In this document: positions 51,729 to 60,989 of the stretch, in pieces
Layout of the letters: each line of letters opens with the position of its first letter
Numbering within the stretch: the stretch's first letter is position 1
Assembly: GCF_022484265.1 (NCBI RefSeq)
Contig: NZ_JAKVLR010000001.1
Coordinates: forward strand, 372,001 to 436,000
Source of the DNA: Companilactobacillus sp.
GTDB lineage: Bacteria > Bacillota > Bacilli > Lactobacillales > Lactobacillaceae
Length of the DNA stretch: 64,000 nt
Reading direction: 5' to 3'
Notes under the pieces: model-generated
Database searches by the model: none
Seen by the model: the letters and a program-made list of their open reading frames with translations, nothing else
Told to the model about the DNA's origin: nothing
Program-made: the position numbers and the translations under genes

Positions 51729-52976
51729 TTACCCCATTTGATCTAATAGTTCTTGCATAGACTCATCGTCAGGATCTTTCCGCAAGTATAGCTTTAAGGC
51801 AGCCTTTAGAGCTGGCTTATCTCCACTAGCACGTAGAATATCGATCATATCGTTTAAAAAGTCGAGATTATCCTTATATTCATCAAATACTAATCCAATA
51901 TTTTCTTGAGCTTGCTTGATGTCATCTGTTTCATAATAAGACTTGGCCAAATTCCAGATCAATTTTGGATTGTTGTTAGTATCAACGCTCTGCAATAGAT
52001 CCAAATTATTCTTATATTGACCATGAGTTACGTAGAAATCACTCAATTTAATGATCAATGCTAATGGATGCTCGACCGTCTTGATTCCTTGTTTGATGAT
52101 TTTGAGTGCTTCGTCAGTATTCTCAGACAATCCTGAATCAAAAGCAATTTCATAAAGTTTATCATCAAGCTCATTCAAATTTAGGCCTAGCTGTGCATAT
52201 TTGAAAGCTTGTTGATTGTTTTTAATATTCAAATAGTCGTCAGCAATAACCGCATAGGCTGTCGGATAATCACGATTAGTATCCAATAACTTTTCTAACG
52301 TTTCGATGGACTTATTATAGTTCTTAACTTGATTATACAAAAATCCTAGTTGATATTGGGCATCTTCGTTAAGTTCGATTGCATTTAGCTCCTCGAATTG
52401 ACTGATGGCTTCTTCATATTTACCCATGCCGGCTAGCGAACTGGCCTTTCTCAATTTCAAGGAAATACCAGAATAATCTTCGATCCCATCGTCTAGAAGA
52501 AAGTCGTAGAAGACAATTGCCTTTGCAAACTTATTTTCATCAAAATATAGTTCTGCGATGGCAAATCTGAAAACATCCTCATCAGGATACTTTCTAACGC
52601 CCTCTAACAGCTTTTGTTCACTAACTTCATACATTCCTTGCGATTGATAAATATCAGCTGAGACTAGTAAATTTTCGGCATACGAAGGAGAATCCGGACC
52701 GATCTGTGAAATATAATCCAGGGCCTGGTCTGAATCGCCGTCTGATACCGATATCTCTGCTAGCCTTGACAAAATTTGTCCTTCATCGGGATACAACGTC
52801 AGTAAATGTTCATAGACGACCTTTGCCTGGACTGAAAGCCCACAACTAAGTAAAGTTTCTGCCAATGAGAATTTAGTTTGGTCGTCATCTTGTTCAAGCG
52901 ATTGTTGGATCAGACCATCTACATCTGAAAAGTCGCCTGCGTCAATTGTTTCAATAACTTCATCTGCTTTACTCAA
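51729..52976 (-). CDS. TPR-repeat protein (YpiA-like)
   Basis: 415 residues consisting almost wholly of about ten TPR-like helical hairpins (e.g. AKVVYEHLLTLYPDEGQILSRLA; AIVFYDFLLDDGIEDYSGIS; AQYQLGFLYNQVKNYNKSIETL). No membrane segment or catalytic motif. YpiA-like proteins are conserved in Firmicutes, role unknown, presumably a protein-interaction scaffold. The start is TTG after AGGAAA. Couples to cca downstream. Confidence 0.85.
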   Translation of the reverse strand: MSKADEVIETIDAGDFSDVDGLIQQSLEQDDDQTKFSLAETLLSCGLSVQAKVVYEHLLTLYPDEGQILSRLAEISVSDGDSDQALDYISQIGPDSPSYAENLLVSADIYQSQGMYEVSEQKLLEGVRKYPDEDVFRFAIAELYFDENKFAKAIVFYDFLLDDGIEDYSGISLKLRKASSLAGMGKYEEAISQFEELNAIELNEDAQYQLGFLYNQVKNYNKSIETLEKLLDTNRDYPTAYAVIADDYLNIKNNQQAFKYAQLGLNLNELDDKLYEIAFDSGLSENTDEALKIIKQGIKTVEHPLALIIKLSDFYVTHGQYKNNLDLLQSVDTNNNPKLIWNLAKSYYETDDIKQAQENIGLVFDEYKDNLDFLNDMIDILRASGDKPALKAALKLYLRKDPDDESMQELLDQMG

Positions 52977-53008
52977 TTTTTTTCCTCCAAAAAATTAATT
53001 TTTTCGAT

Positions 53009-53034
53009 AAAAAAAGCGGTCATTCGACCGCCCC
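53009..53034 (-). terminator. Intrinsic terminator after hup
   Basis: Minus strand GCGGTC-GAAT-GACCGC followed by TTTTTTT. Confidence 0.9.
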
Positions 53035-53046
53035 CAAGAAATAATA

Positions 53047-53322
53047 CTATTTTACTGAATCCTTTAAAGCTTTACCTGGTTTGAATGCAGGTACTTTGCT
53101 TGCAGGAATCTTAATTTCTTCACCTGTTTGTGGGTTACGACCCTTACGTGCAGCACGTTGACGTACTTCGAAGTTACCAAAGCCGATCAATTGAACTTTG
53201 TTTCCTTCTGATAAGTTTTCTTGGATTGATTCAAAAACAGCATCTACTGCTGAAGTTGCATCTTTCTTTGTCAATCCTGTTTTGCTAGCAACACTGTCGA
53301 TAAGTTCTGCTTTGTTTGCCAT
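53047..53322 (-). CDS. hup: DNA-binding protein HU
   Basis: 91 residues. MANKAELIDSVASKTGLTKKDAT start, FGNFEVRQRAARKGRNPQTGEEI arm region with the DNA-intercalating Pro, and C-terminal FKPGKALKDSVK. It compacts the nucleoid. A strong promoter and a long leader precede it, and a terminator follows it, so it is a separate highly expressed gene. Confidence 0.97.
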   Translation of the reverse strand: MANKAELIDSVASKTGLTKKDATSAVDAVFESIQENLSEGNKVQLIGFGNFEVRQRAARKGRNPQTGEEIKIPASKVPAFKPGKALKDSVK

Positions 53323-53399
53323 GTTTGATAACCTCCGGAGATAAAAAAATTTTTAGAAACTATGAACAATTGACGTGTGTGTTCATCATTCCAACTACA

Positions 53400-53428
53400 A
53401 AAATACCATAGCCACGGGCATTGAGCAA
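53400..53428 (-). promoter_or_regulatory. Promoter of hup
   Basis: Minus strand TTGCTC, 17-bp spacer, TATTTT with an upstream TGG (extended -10). The ~70-nt leader holds an ATGAACA/TGTTCAT hairpin. Confidence 0.75.
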
Positions 53429-53509
53429 GCTTTTACCCGGTTAAAGTGCATAAAACAGGTATTTTTATAAAAATTTTAATCAGTTTTCTGAATATTTGGT
53501 CAAAAACCC

Positions 53510-54823
53510 TTACTTACGCTTTCTAGGAAGGATTTTAATTGGTGTTCCCTCAAAGTCAAAGGTCTCTCTTAATTGGTTGATCAAGAAACGTTCATATGAG
53601 AAATGCAACAATTCATTGTCATTGACGAAAACTACAAACGTTGGTGGTTGAATTGCCACTTGCGTCATGTAGTAAATTCTCAATCTCTTACCATTAACAA
53701 CTGGCGTTGGTGCAATCGAAGTTGCACGCAGCAATAAGTCATTTAACATTGCTGATTGGATTCGACGATGACGGTTGTCGTAAACTTTAGCTACCAGTTC
53801 AGGGATCTTTTCTAATCTCTGTCCCTTAATAGCGGAAGTAAAGAGAATTGGTGCATATGATAAGTATTGGAACTCGGTTCTTATTTGATTCTCAAAGTCC
53901 CGCATAGTGTAAGTGTCTTTTTTCAAAGCATCCCACTTATTAACTACGATGATGACACCCTTGCCGGCGTTGTGAGCATATCCTGCAACGCGCTTGTCTT
54001 GTTCGCGGATGCCTTCTTCGGCATTCAAAACCACGCAGACAACATCAGATTTATCAATGGCACTCAATGCCCGTAATACTGAGTATTTCTCGGTATTTTC
54101 ATAAACTTTACCACGTTTTCGGATACCGGCAGTATCGATCATGGTAAATTCTTTATCTAATCTTTCATCGGTGTACTTGGTATCAATAGCATCACGAGTC
54201 GTACCTTCAATGTTAGAAACGATCACGCGATCGTCTCCTAAAATAGCATTGACCAATGATGATTTACCAACATTTGGACGACCGATGAAACTGAATTTGA
54301 TCGAATCATCTTCTTCGTGAGTCTCATCGGTTGGAAATGCCTTAACGACCTCATCCAATAGATCTCCTAATCCGGTACCTTGTGAACCGGAAACTGGATT
54401 TGGATCACCAAATCCCAATGAATAAAAGTCATAAATATTTTGACGTTGCTCTGGATTATCGGCTTTATTGACCGCTAAAATAACCGGTTTCTTAGTCCGA
54501 TAAAGAATCTTGGCCACGTCCTCGTCTTCTTTTGTGACACTGTTTTGACCATTGACAATAAATACGATCACGTCGGCCTCATCGATCGCAATTTCGGCCT
54601 GATTCTTGATCTGAACTGTCATTGGTTCATCCGACATGTCGATACCCCCGGTATCGATCAAACGAAATTCTTTTCCTAGCCAACTTGCACGTGCGTAAAT
54701 ACGATCCCGGGTAACGCCAGGCGTATCTTCAACGATCGAAAGACGTTCGTTAATGATTCTGTTAAAAATAGTTGATTTTCCGACATTAGGTCGACCAACT
54801 AATGCAACTACTGGAACTGCCAT
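53510..54823 (-). CDS. der: Ribosome biogenesis GTPase Der (EngA)
   Basis: 437 residues with two tandem GTPase domains: GRPNVGKSTIFNR and GRPNVGKSSLVNA P-loops, NKADNPEQ and NKWDALKK G4 motifs, then a KH-like C-terminal domain ending LPRKRK. It is essential for 50S assembly. Start at 54823; the ATG two codons earlier abuts the AAGGAGGG ribosome site. It starts 12 nt after cmk; rpsA, often between these genes, is absent. Confidence 0.97.
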   Translation of the reverse strand: MAVPVVALVGRPNVGKSTIFNRIINERLSIVEDTPGVTRDRIYARASWLGKEFRLIDTGGIDMSDEPMTVQIKNQAEIAIDEADVIVFIVNGQNSVTKEDEDVAKILYRTKKPVILAVNKADNPEQRQNIYDFYSLGFGDPNPVSGSQGTGLGDLLDEVVKAFPTDETHEEDDSIKFSFIGRPNVGKSSLVNAILGDDRVIVSNIEGTTRDAIDTKYTDERLDKEFTMIDTAGIRKRGKVYENTEKYSVLRALSAIDKSDVVCVVLNAEEGIREQDKRVAGYAHNAGKGVIIVVNKWDALKKDTYTMRDFENQIRTEFQYLSYAPILFTSAIKGQRLEKIPELVAKVYDNRHRRIQSAMLNDLLLRATSIAPTPVVNGKRLRIYYMTQVAIQPPTFVVFVNDNELLHFSYERFLINQLRETFDFEGTPIKILPRKRK

Positions 54824-54835
54824 GTGCATCCCTCC

Positions 54836-55495
54836 TTATTTGTGTGAATTAACAATTTCTGAAACTTTTTGAACAACTTGTTCGATGGTCATATCCGACG
54901 TATCGACTTCGATGGCATCATCGGCCTTTTTGAGAGGAGAAATTTCACGATGTGAATCCTTGTAATCACGTGCCTCAATTTCATCTTCTAATGTTGACAA
55001 AGGAGTATTGATTCCTCTTTCAACGTTTTCTTTGTATCTTCTTTGAGCCCTGACCTTGACGCTGGCGATTAAAAAGATCTTGACTTCTGCATCAGGTAAA
55101 ACTGTTGTGCCGATATCTCTTCCATCCATGACAATGTTAGTATCATTAGCTAAATCACGTTGCATGTCAACTAATTTTTCACGGACTTCTTTGATTGCTG
55201 AAACTTGTGAAACGTTATTAGTGATAACTTCGCTTCTGATCTCATCTGACACGTCTTGTCCATCTAAAAGAACTCTTTGACCATTATCAGTATTTAAAAA
55301 TGTGATCTCATGTGTATCCATTAATTGTAAAATACCAGACACGTTACCATAATCCACTTGATTATTTTTTGCAAGCAAAGTGACTGTTCGATACATTGCA
55401 CCAGTATCGCAGTACACAAAGCCTAGATTTTTGGCGATCAATTTTGCGATCGTACTTTTTCCAGCTGATGCTGGACCATCAATTGCAATTTGCAT
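54836..55495 (-). CDS. cmk: Cytidylate kinase
   Basis: 219 residues. P-loop IDGPASAGKSTIAKL, CDTGAMYRTVT, MDGRDIGTTVLPDAEVKIFL and RAQRRYKE are all standard Cmk motifs. It phosphorylates CMP and dCMP. A terminator precedes it upstream, so it heads a cmk-der transcript. AGGAG lies 11 nt before ATG. Confidence 0.97.
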   Translation of the reverse strand: MQIAIDGPASAGKSTIAKLIAKNLGFVYCDTGAMYRTVTLLAKNNQVDYGNVSGILQLMDTHEITFLNTDNGQRVLLDGQDVSDEIRSEVITNNVSQVSAIKEVREKLVDMQRDLANDTNIVMDGRDIGTTVLPDAEVKIFLIASVKVRAQRRYKENVERGINTPLSTLEDEIEARDYKDSHREISPLKKADDAIEVDTSDMTIEQVVQKVSEIVNSHK

Positions 55496-55525
55496 TCGAA
55501 TTTACTCCTATTAATTATAAATATA

Positions 55526-55556
55526 AAAAAAGACAGGAATTGACCTGTCTTTTATT
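55526..55556 (-). terminator. Intrinsic terminator after the LysM-protein gene
   Basis: Minus strand AAAGACAGG-TCAATTC-CTGTCTTT plus T run, between the LysM-protein stop and cmk. Confidence 0.85.
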
Positions 55557-55561
55557 TTACA

Positions 55562-56623
55562 TTATTTTGTGCGTAATTGTGTACCTGGAGATAAAGTTGA
55601 TACTCCTGGATTTAATCCTTTAAGAGCTTCAATAGTCGTTCCGTTATTAACAGCGGCACGATACCAACCCTCGCCTTGCTTAACAGTGTAGTATGATGAT
55701 CCACTTCCTGTTGAAGCTTGGCCAGATGATTGGGTACTGTTTGAAGCAGTTGTTCCGGTTGAACCAGTTTGGCCATAGCCAGTTGATCCCGTTTGACCGG
55801 ATGTTTCTGTTCCATAATTACTTGAAGAATTATCAGAGCTTGTTGAATCAGTAGTTTCATTTACAGTACCAGAACCATTGGAGCTGTCGGAGTCTGAGCT
55901 AGACTTCTTAGAACTGCTAGATTTCTTGGTAGTAGAACTCTTCTTTTTGGTCGAAGCCTTCTTCTTGGCTGATGATTTTTTTGAGTTTTTATCTTGCTTT
56001 TCAACTGATTGCTCAGTTTGATTATTGTCTAAATTGCTGTTGCTGCTGTCCCCATGAAAAAAGTACATTGCAACTGGAATAAACATCAAAGCAATCAAAA
56101 TAATTACCAAGACTGCAACTAAGGTGTGATTTCCACGTTGCTTACTCTTGCTGACAGCTCGAGAAACATGGCCAGATTCATCTGTATCAGAGTCAAAGGT
56201 GTTTTCCCATGGCTTGTCATCTTCTGAATTATTCGCATTTTCTTCACGAGTTGGAGTAGCTTGAGCATTTTCTGCAGAATTCATAGCAGAACCTGCTGCA
56301 ACTCCAGCTCCAACGGCTGCGGCTTTTTTCTCATCACTTTGTTTGCTGGCTTGTAAATGATCGACTGACCCCTCAGGTACTTGATCATTGGCAGTATTTT
56401 GGGTATTCGGATTTGAACGAGGAACGTTGTTCACAAAATCGGAACTTGTCCCAACGTCTTTACCCACAACGCTGTCGGAATTATCAGGCGCTGATTCGTT
56501 CTCTGAAGACACCAGATTATACTTACGTAGATCCTCTGGGCTAACCGAACCTTTCCGACTTAATCCCTCAGTCGATGCAGGGATCTTTGAACCGGAAAAA
56601 TTATTATTGTTATTCTCGGGCAT
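55562..56623 (-). CDS. LysM-domain membrane-anchored surface protein (SAG1386/EF1546 family)
   Basis: 353 residues. The cytoplasmic first half (about 1-170) is acidic, Asn/Ser/Glu-rich and probably disordered. One membrane helix (VAVLVIILIALMFIPVAMYF) near 170-190 has no cleaved signal, so the C-terminus is outside. A Lys/Ser-rich linker and Ser/Thr/Gly-rich stretch follow (long KKKxSSxK runs), then a C-terminal LysM motif (YYTVKQGEGWYRAAVNNG) that binds peptidoglycan. Its location next to cmk is common in lactobacilli and streptococci. Confidence 0.88.
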   Translation of the reverse strand: MPENNNNNFSGSKIPASTEGLSRKGSVSPEDLRKYNLVSSENESAPDNSDSVVGKDVGTSSDFVNNVPRSNPNTQNTANDQVPEGSVDHLQASKQSDEKKAAAVGAGVAAGSAMNSAENAQATPTREENANNSEDDKPWENTFDSDTDESGHVSRAVSKSKQRGNHTLVAVLVIILIALMFIPVAMYFFHGDSSNSNLDNNQTEQSVEKQDKNSKKSSAKKKASTKKKSSTTKKSSSSKKSSSDSDSSNGSGTVNETTDSTSSDNSSSNYGTETSGQTGSTGYGQTGSTGTTASNSTQSSGQASTGSGSSYYTVKQGEGWYRAAVNNGTTIEALKGLNPGVSTLSPGTQLRTK

Positions 56624-56704
56624 TAAAATCCAACCTCCTAATTTCTATCCTTATTAGAATAGCATATTAAGTTAAATTTTTTCTTAAAAGATTTTTAAAA
56701 ATGC

Positions 56705-57265
56705 CTAAGATTGATGCTGAAATTTGAAATGTCCTTGTAATCTTGGATAAATTACCAAGACACCAACGCAAGTCAATAATGACTTAATTACATTAAATGG
56801 AATCACACCAGTAGCTACGTACTGTGGAAGTCCCATGTTTAAATGCATCCCGACAACATTCATGTATAGCGGCATCACCACGAATAAATTCAACAATGAC
56901 ATGATGATCGTCATAACCACTGTTCCAGAAACAATCGCCATGGCCTTTTTATTGCGATTCCAAAAATAAGTAAATGGCAGCAATAACGAGACTGCACCCA
57001 CAAAATTAGAAAAATCGCCAATTAACCCGGCAACTCCTTGACCAGTAATGATCCAATGACAAAGAGTTTTGATAAATGCGATTGAAATTCCTCCGACAGG
57101 TCCAAAGAACAATGAACCAATCAGGGTCACGATATCGCTGAGATCAACCTTCAAAAACGGTAGCCAAATCAAAACAGGAAACTCGAAAAACATGATGATC
57201 GTTGCTAATGCGGCTAAAATTGCAACTCCAACTAAACTGTGAAACCGATAAGTACTTCTTCCCAT
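56705..57265 (-). CDS. ribU: Riboflavin ECF transporter substrate-binding protein
   Basis: 186 residues with about six membrane helices. The family region FLKVDLSDIVTLIGSLFFGPVGG and IKTLCHWIITG is typical of RibU S components, which bind riboflavin and pair with the shared EcfAA'T module (not in this window). Start at 57265, 8 nt after GGAGAGG; the longer frame would begin inside the riboswitch terminator. Controlled by the upstream FMN riboswitch. Confidence 0.92.
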   Translation of the reverse strand: MGRSTYRFHSLVGVAILAALATIIMFFEFPVLIWLPFLKVDLSDIVTLIGSLFFGPVGGISIAFIKTLCHWIITGQGVAGLIGDFSNFVGAVSLLLPFTYFWNRNKKAMAIVSGTVVMTIIMSLLNLFVVMPLYMNVVGMHLNMGLPQYVATGVIPFNVIKSLLTCVGVLVIYPRLQGHFKFQHQS

Positions 57266-57293
57266 AAAATCAACCTCTCCGCTGATTTCCGAA

Positions 57294-57333
57294 GAAAAAA
57301 GGCCTATTTTGGGCATACCAAAACAGACCTTCT
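57294..57333 (-). terminator. Riboswitch-controlled terminator upstream of ribU
   Basis: Minus strand AAGGTCTGTTTTG pairs with CAAAATAGGCCTT (two G-U type pairs), followed by TTTT; it is the expression platform of the FMN riboswitch. Confidence 0.88.
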
Positions 57334-57334
57334 C

Positions 57335-57447
57335 TGTTTTCTTCCATCTAGACTTTAACTATCGGTTTAGGAATCTCACCTAATCAACCAGAAAAACTGG
57401 GTAGCGGACTGTACCGCCGGTCGGGAATCTCACCCTGCCCTGAAAAC
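57335..57447 (-). promoter_or_regulatory. FMN riboswitch (RFN element)
   Basis: Minus strand shows the conserved RFN blocks: CAGGGCAGGGTGAGATTCCC, GACCGGCGGTACAGTC, AGGTGAGATTCCTAAACC, GATAGTTAAAGTC and GATGGAAGAAAACAG. FMN binding should favour the terminator directly downstream and shut off ribU. Confidence 0.97.
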
Positions 57448-57480
57448 CAACTATTTAATTTATAAATTCACTATATCAGA

Positions 57481-58209
57481 TTATTTTCTTTCCTTCAATA
57501 GGGCAACTTCCTGGCGTGTTAAATTGCGATATTTACCCGAAACTAACCCATCTAAAGTCAAGAAATCGTAACGTTCACGCGACAACTTTTCAACTGGATG
57601 CTTCACACGTTCGAACATATTTTTAACTTGATGATTATGACCCTCATGGATCGTTAATCTTACTAATGAGGAGTTCTTCTTAGTATCCTTTGATAGCACT
57701 CGGACTTTAGCAGGAGCTGAAGTATAATCCTTGAACTTGATCCCGCCCTCAAGCTGCTTGATCTCTTCAGTCGTCAACTGACCTTCGATTTTGGCAACAT
57801 AAGTTTTGTCGACATGATATCTAGGATGCATCAATTGATTTGCAAATTCCCCGTCGTTTGTTAACAAGATCAAACCTGAAGTATCGTAATCGAGACGTCC
57901 AATTGGATAAACCCGTTCAGGAACGTCTTCCTTTAAAAAGTCGGTAATAACTTTACGATCCTTATCATCTTTAACTGCAGAAATAACTCCACGTGGTTTG
58001 TACATTAAGATGTAACGTTTTTTTTCAGATCTTAATGGAACTCCATTAACCTCGATTTTGTCATGGTTATCAACCTTAACGCCCATTTCGCGAACGATTT
58101 TTCCATTAACGCTGACTTCGCCGTCAGCAATCATTTGCTCTGATTTACGACGGGATGCGATCCCTGCATCTGACATCGCTTTTTGCAAACGAACTTTATC
58201 TCCACTCAT
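57481..58209 (-). CDS. rluB: 23S rRNA pseudouridine synthase RluB family
   Basis: 242 residues. S4 domain first (VRLQKAMSDAGIASRRKSEQMI), then the RsuA/RluB catalytic domain with VYPIGRLDYDTSGLILLTNDGE, where the Asp is catalytic. It makes pseudouridine in 23S rRNA; RsuA-type (16S) is the alternative. Start at 58209 follows GAGGAAAT; an upstream in-frame start at 58290 would add a non-conserved tail. A terminator separates it from scpB, so it has its own promoter. Confidence 0.93.
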   Translation of the reverse strand: MSGDKVRLQKAMSDAGIASRRKSEQMIADGEVSVNGKIVREMGVKVDNHDKIEVNGVPLRSEKKRYILMYKPRGVISAVKDDKDRKVITDFLKEDVPERVYPIGRLDYDTSGLILLTNDGEFANQLMHPRYHVDKTYVAKIEGQLTTEEIKQLEGGIKFKDYTSAPAKVRVLSKDTKKNSSLVRLTIHEGHNHQVKNMFERVKHPVEKLSRERYDFLTLDGLVSGKYRNLTRQEVALLKERK

Positions 58210-58323
58210 TTGATTTCCTCGTTTTTTTAAATTATAGAACTTGGTATATTTCTTATTCATTGAACATTGTATAGATTGAGTCTGCCACACGCAACCAATG
58301 ACCTGATCAAGACCTTAAATTTG

Positions 58324-58358
58324 CAAAAAAATATAGTCGAACCTTGATTCGACTATAA
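58324..58358 (-). terminator. Intrinsic terminator after scpB
   Basis: Minus strand TATAGTCGAA-TCAAGG-TTCGACTATA followed by TTTTTTT. Confidence 0.92.
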
Positions 58359-58372
58359 ACATTAAAAATTTA

Positions 58373-58930
58373 CTATTGGTCCATTTCCACGTTGTCAAAA
58401 AGATCAATGTTGCCTTGGGGATTTTCAAAATGTTCAATTTTAGGTAATTCATCCAACTCTTTGATTCCAAAATAATCAAAGAAATAATCGGTTACCACAT
58501 ATAAGTTTGGATGACCTGGAACGTCTTTTTTACCATCTTCTTGGATCAATTTTCTGGCGAACAAGGTATTGACGCTTCCAGAACTTTGTACGCCACGAAT
58601 TTCATCGATCTCGATCCTTGTGATCGGTTGTTTGTAAGCAACGATCGATAACACCTCAAGAGCTGCTTGACTCAATTTGGTTCCGAGACCAGATTTGAAA
58701 AATCTCGTCAATAAGTCAGCATATTCACTCTTAGTGACCAATTTAAAAATCTTGTTATATCTGACTAATTTGATGCCAGATGACGTATCGTTTTGTAATT
58801 TGATCTCGAGCTGTTCCAGATTTTGACGAACAGCCGAAATATCCATCCCGGTCAAGGTCGCGATATCGGATTCCGTAATGCCTTGATCTCCTGCGACAAA
58901 TAATAATGCCATAATTTCTGCTTGATACAA
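58373..58930 (-). CDS. scpB: Segregation and condensation protein B
   Basis: 185 residues, two winged helices. LLFVAGDQGITESDIATLTG and TKLSQAALEVLSIVAYKQPITRIEIDEIRGV are typical. It binds ScpA in the SMC condensin complex. The start is TTG with GAGG upstream; it follows scpA by 2 nt. Confidence 0.96.
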   Translation of the reverse strand: MYQAEIMALLFVAGDQGITESDIATLTGMDISAVRQNLEQLEIKLQNDTSSGIKLVRYNKIFKLVTKSEYADLLTRFFKSGLGTKLSQAALEVLSIVAYKQPITRIEIDEIRGVQSSGSVNTLFARKLIQEDGKKDVPGHPNLYVVTDYFFDYFGIKELDELPKIEHFENPQGNIDLFDNVEMDQ

Positions 58931-58932
58931 TG

Positions 58933-59658
58933 TTAATTCCTCAATTCAATAAATAACTCGCTTCTTAAATCTGCTTGATGTGCTACGATAACTTGATTTC
59001 TGACCATTTCCAAGATTGCCATAAAGTCAGTCACGACTTCTTCAACATCGTTCTTGGCTTTTAATAAGGACTTAAAGGCAATCTTACGCTCATGTCCCAA
59101 ACGACTTAAAATCGACTTTTGCGCAGCTTCAATCGAAATGCTTTCTTCTTCGATCATTTCTGTTTTGGGTGCGTGTTTTGCCTGATTGTGGAGCAATTCA
59201 GTATAGACGTTTGCTAAATCGTCAATTGCAACTGAACCAGGTAGTAAAAACTGCTCCAGTTGCGTCTTCGGAACGCTTGGTTCTTTATCGAACAATCTGT
59301 CTCTTTTGGCTTCTTTTTCTTGAAAATACTCTGCCACACGTTTAAATGTTTGATATGTCAAAAGTTGCGACACCAACTCATCACGAGGATCAGACTCGTC
59401 AAGATCGTCTTCGATCTCATCGGGCGCTTTGGGTAATAAAAGCTTACTCTTGATCGACATCAACGTCGAGGCCATAACTAAGTAGTCGCCGGCAATATCC
59501 AGCTGCAAAACTTTCATATTATTCAAATAATCTAAATATTGCTGCGTAATATCAGCAATCGGGATATCATAAATATCAATTTTAGATTCCTTGATCAAAT
59601 GAAGCAAAAGGTCGATTGGCCCTTCAAAATCAGTCAGCACTAATCGTAATTTTTCCAT
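58933..59658 (-). CDS. scpA: Segregation and condensation protein A
   Basis: 241 residues, kleisin family. Opens LVLTDFEGPIDLLLHLIKESKIDIYDIPIADIT, with YLVMASTLMSIKSKLLLP and a C-terminal winged helix (FMAILEMVRNQVIVAHQ). It bridges SMC heads. Its ATG directly follows the ribT stop. Confidence 0.97.
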   Translation of the reverse strand: MEKLRLVLTDFEGPIDLLLHLIKESKIDIYDIPIADITQQYLDYLNNMKVLQLDIAGDYLVMASTLMSIKSKLLLPKAPDEIEDDLDESDPRDELVSQLLTYQTFKRVAEYFQEKEAKRDRLFDKEPSVPKTQLEQFLLPGSVAIDDLANVYTELLHNQAKHAPKTEMIEEESISIEAAQKSILSRLGHERKIAFKSLLKAKNDVEEVVTDFMAILEMVRNQVIVAHQADLRSELFIELRN

Positions 59659-60036
59659 TTAGTCTGATTCCATTTCTTCTTTTTGACTCTCAGTCCATTT
59701 TCTGAGTTCGTCCACTAAACTAAAGCTTCCTAATATGGTGTAATTAGGAAATTTACGTTTGATGTCGTCAAATATTTTGAAATGATTTGACTGTGAACGA
59801 TAGGAAGGGTTTAAAGAAATATATTCGATAAAAACTGTCTTGGTTGAAAATGACAATGCTACGATTCCAGAATAATCTTCAACATTGCTTTTCCAAAGGT
59901 ACAATTGGCGATTTTCATCCTCATCGTAGAGTTTCAACTCTTGCTCCAAATTGGACATGTCCTTTAAATCAGGGATATATGACAAAAATCCCATCGCAAT
60001 TTTCTGATTTTCTTCTCGATTATACTTGGTTAACAT
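59659..60036 (-). CDS. ribT: RibT-like GNAT-family protein
   Basis: 125 residues. Starts LTKYNREENQKIAMGFLSYIPDLKDMSNLEQELKLY, as in RibT of Firmicutes, with an acetyltransferase-like YISLNPSYRSQSNHFKIFD in the place of the acetyl-CoA loop. B. subtilis RibT lies at the end of the riboflavin operon; in lactobacilli it sits between xerD and scpA as here. Its substrate is unknown. GGAGGTGA precedes the ATG. Confidence 0.85.
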   Translation of the reverse strand: MLTKYNREENQKIAMGFLSYIPDLKDMSNLEQELKLYDEDENRQLYLWKSNVEDYSGIVALSFSTKTVFIEYISLNPSYRSQSNHFKIFDDIKRKFPNYTILGSFSLVDELRKWTESQKEEMESD

Positions 60037-60050
60037 CCCTATTTCACCTC

Positions 60051-60971
60051 CTAAGCACGTGGATGTGCTTGTTCATACACTTGTTTCATTCGAGTCTGAT
60101 TGATATGAGTATAAATTTGCGTGGTCGAAATATCTGAATGCCCAAGCAATTCCTGGACGACTCTTAAGTCAGCTCCATTAGCCAATAAATTCGTGGCAAA
60201 GGAATGTCTTAATGTATGTGGAGTTACATCCTTAGTAATGCCCACTTGTGCAATGTACTTTTTGATCATTCTCCAAATCGATTGGCGCGTTAATTGCTGA
60301 CCACGGAAATTAAGAAAAACTTGTTTCTTATCGCCATATCTTTCGATTAAATCATTTCTGGTTTTATCAAAATAAATATTTAACCACTTGATGGCAGTCT
60401 TCCCAATCGGCAATAAACGTTCCTTGTCGCCTTTACCGATGGTTTTGATCAAACCTAGGTCAAGATGCAAGTCGTCCATTGTCAAATTGATCAATTCGCT
60501 GACCCGTAGACCTGTCGCGTACATCACTTCAAAAATTGCCCGATCACGGATACCCAAAGGTTTATCAACGTCAGGAGATTCAATTAGTGAAACGACTTCC
60601 TCCATTGATAGGACAACTGGTAAATGCTGCGCTTTTTTAGGTGCATCAAGTTCAGCCATTGGATTAGCTTCGATTTTCCCAATAAGTTCCATCCACTGAT
60701 AAAACTTCTTTAAAGTCGAAAAAATCCTGATCTCGCTAGTCTTGGATTTCCCGCTCTGATCTTGATATGCAAAAAAATTAGTTATCTGGAAGTGGTCCTC
60801 AGGATAACTCTGCATATTATTTTGTTCTAAATAATGACTGTATTCTAATAGATCCTGTCGATAGGATAAAATCGTATTTTGAGATAATCCTCTGTCAAGC
60901 CTTAAATATCTTGAATAATCATTAATTACATCTTTCATATATTGGCAGTTTACTTGTACCTTCTCACTCAC
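60051..60971 (-). CDS. xerD: Tyrosine recombinase XerD
   Basis: 306 residues from a GTG with AGGAG 8 nt upstream. Complete catalytic set: ATGLRVSELINL, GKGDKERLLPIG, HTLRHSFATNLL, LGHSDISTTQIYTH. Partner of XerC at dif. Position beside ribT-scpA is characteristic. The two Xer genes in this window contrast with the catalytically empty protein at 23193. Confidence 0.95.
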   Translation of the reverse strand: MSEKVQVNCQYMKDVINDYSRYLRLDRGLSQNTILSYRQDLLEYSHYLEQNNMQSYPEDHFQITNFFAYQDQSGKSKTSEIRIFSTLKKFYQWMELIGKIEANPMAELDAPKKAQHLPVVLSMEEVVSLIESPDVDKPLGIRDRAIFEVMYATGLRVSELINLTMDDLHLDLGLIKTIGKGDKERLLPIGKTAIKWLNIYFDKTRNDLIERYGDKKQVFLNFRGQQLTRQSIWRMIKKYIAQVGITKDVTPHTLRHSFATNLLANGADLRVVQELLGHSDISTTQIYTHINQTRMKQVYEQAHPRA

Positions 60972-60989
60972 TCAAAACACTCCTACCCA

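Noticed and set aside
57266..57316. Longer ribU start at 57316
   Set aside because: It would lie inside the riboswitch terminator; the ATG at 57265 has an ideal ribosome site and the family N-terminus.
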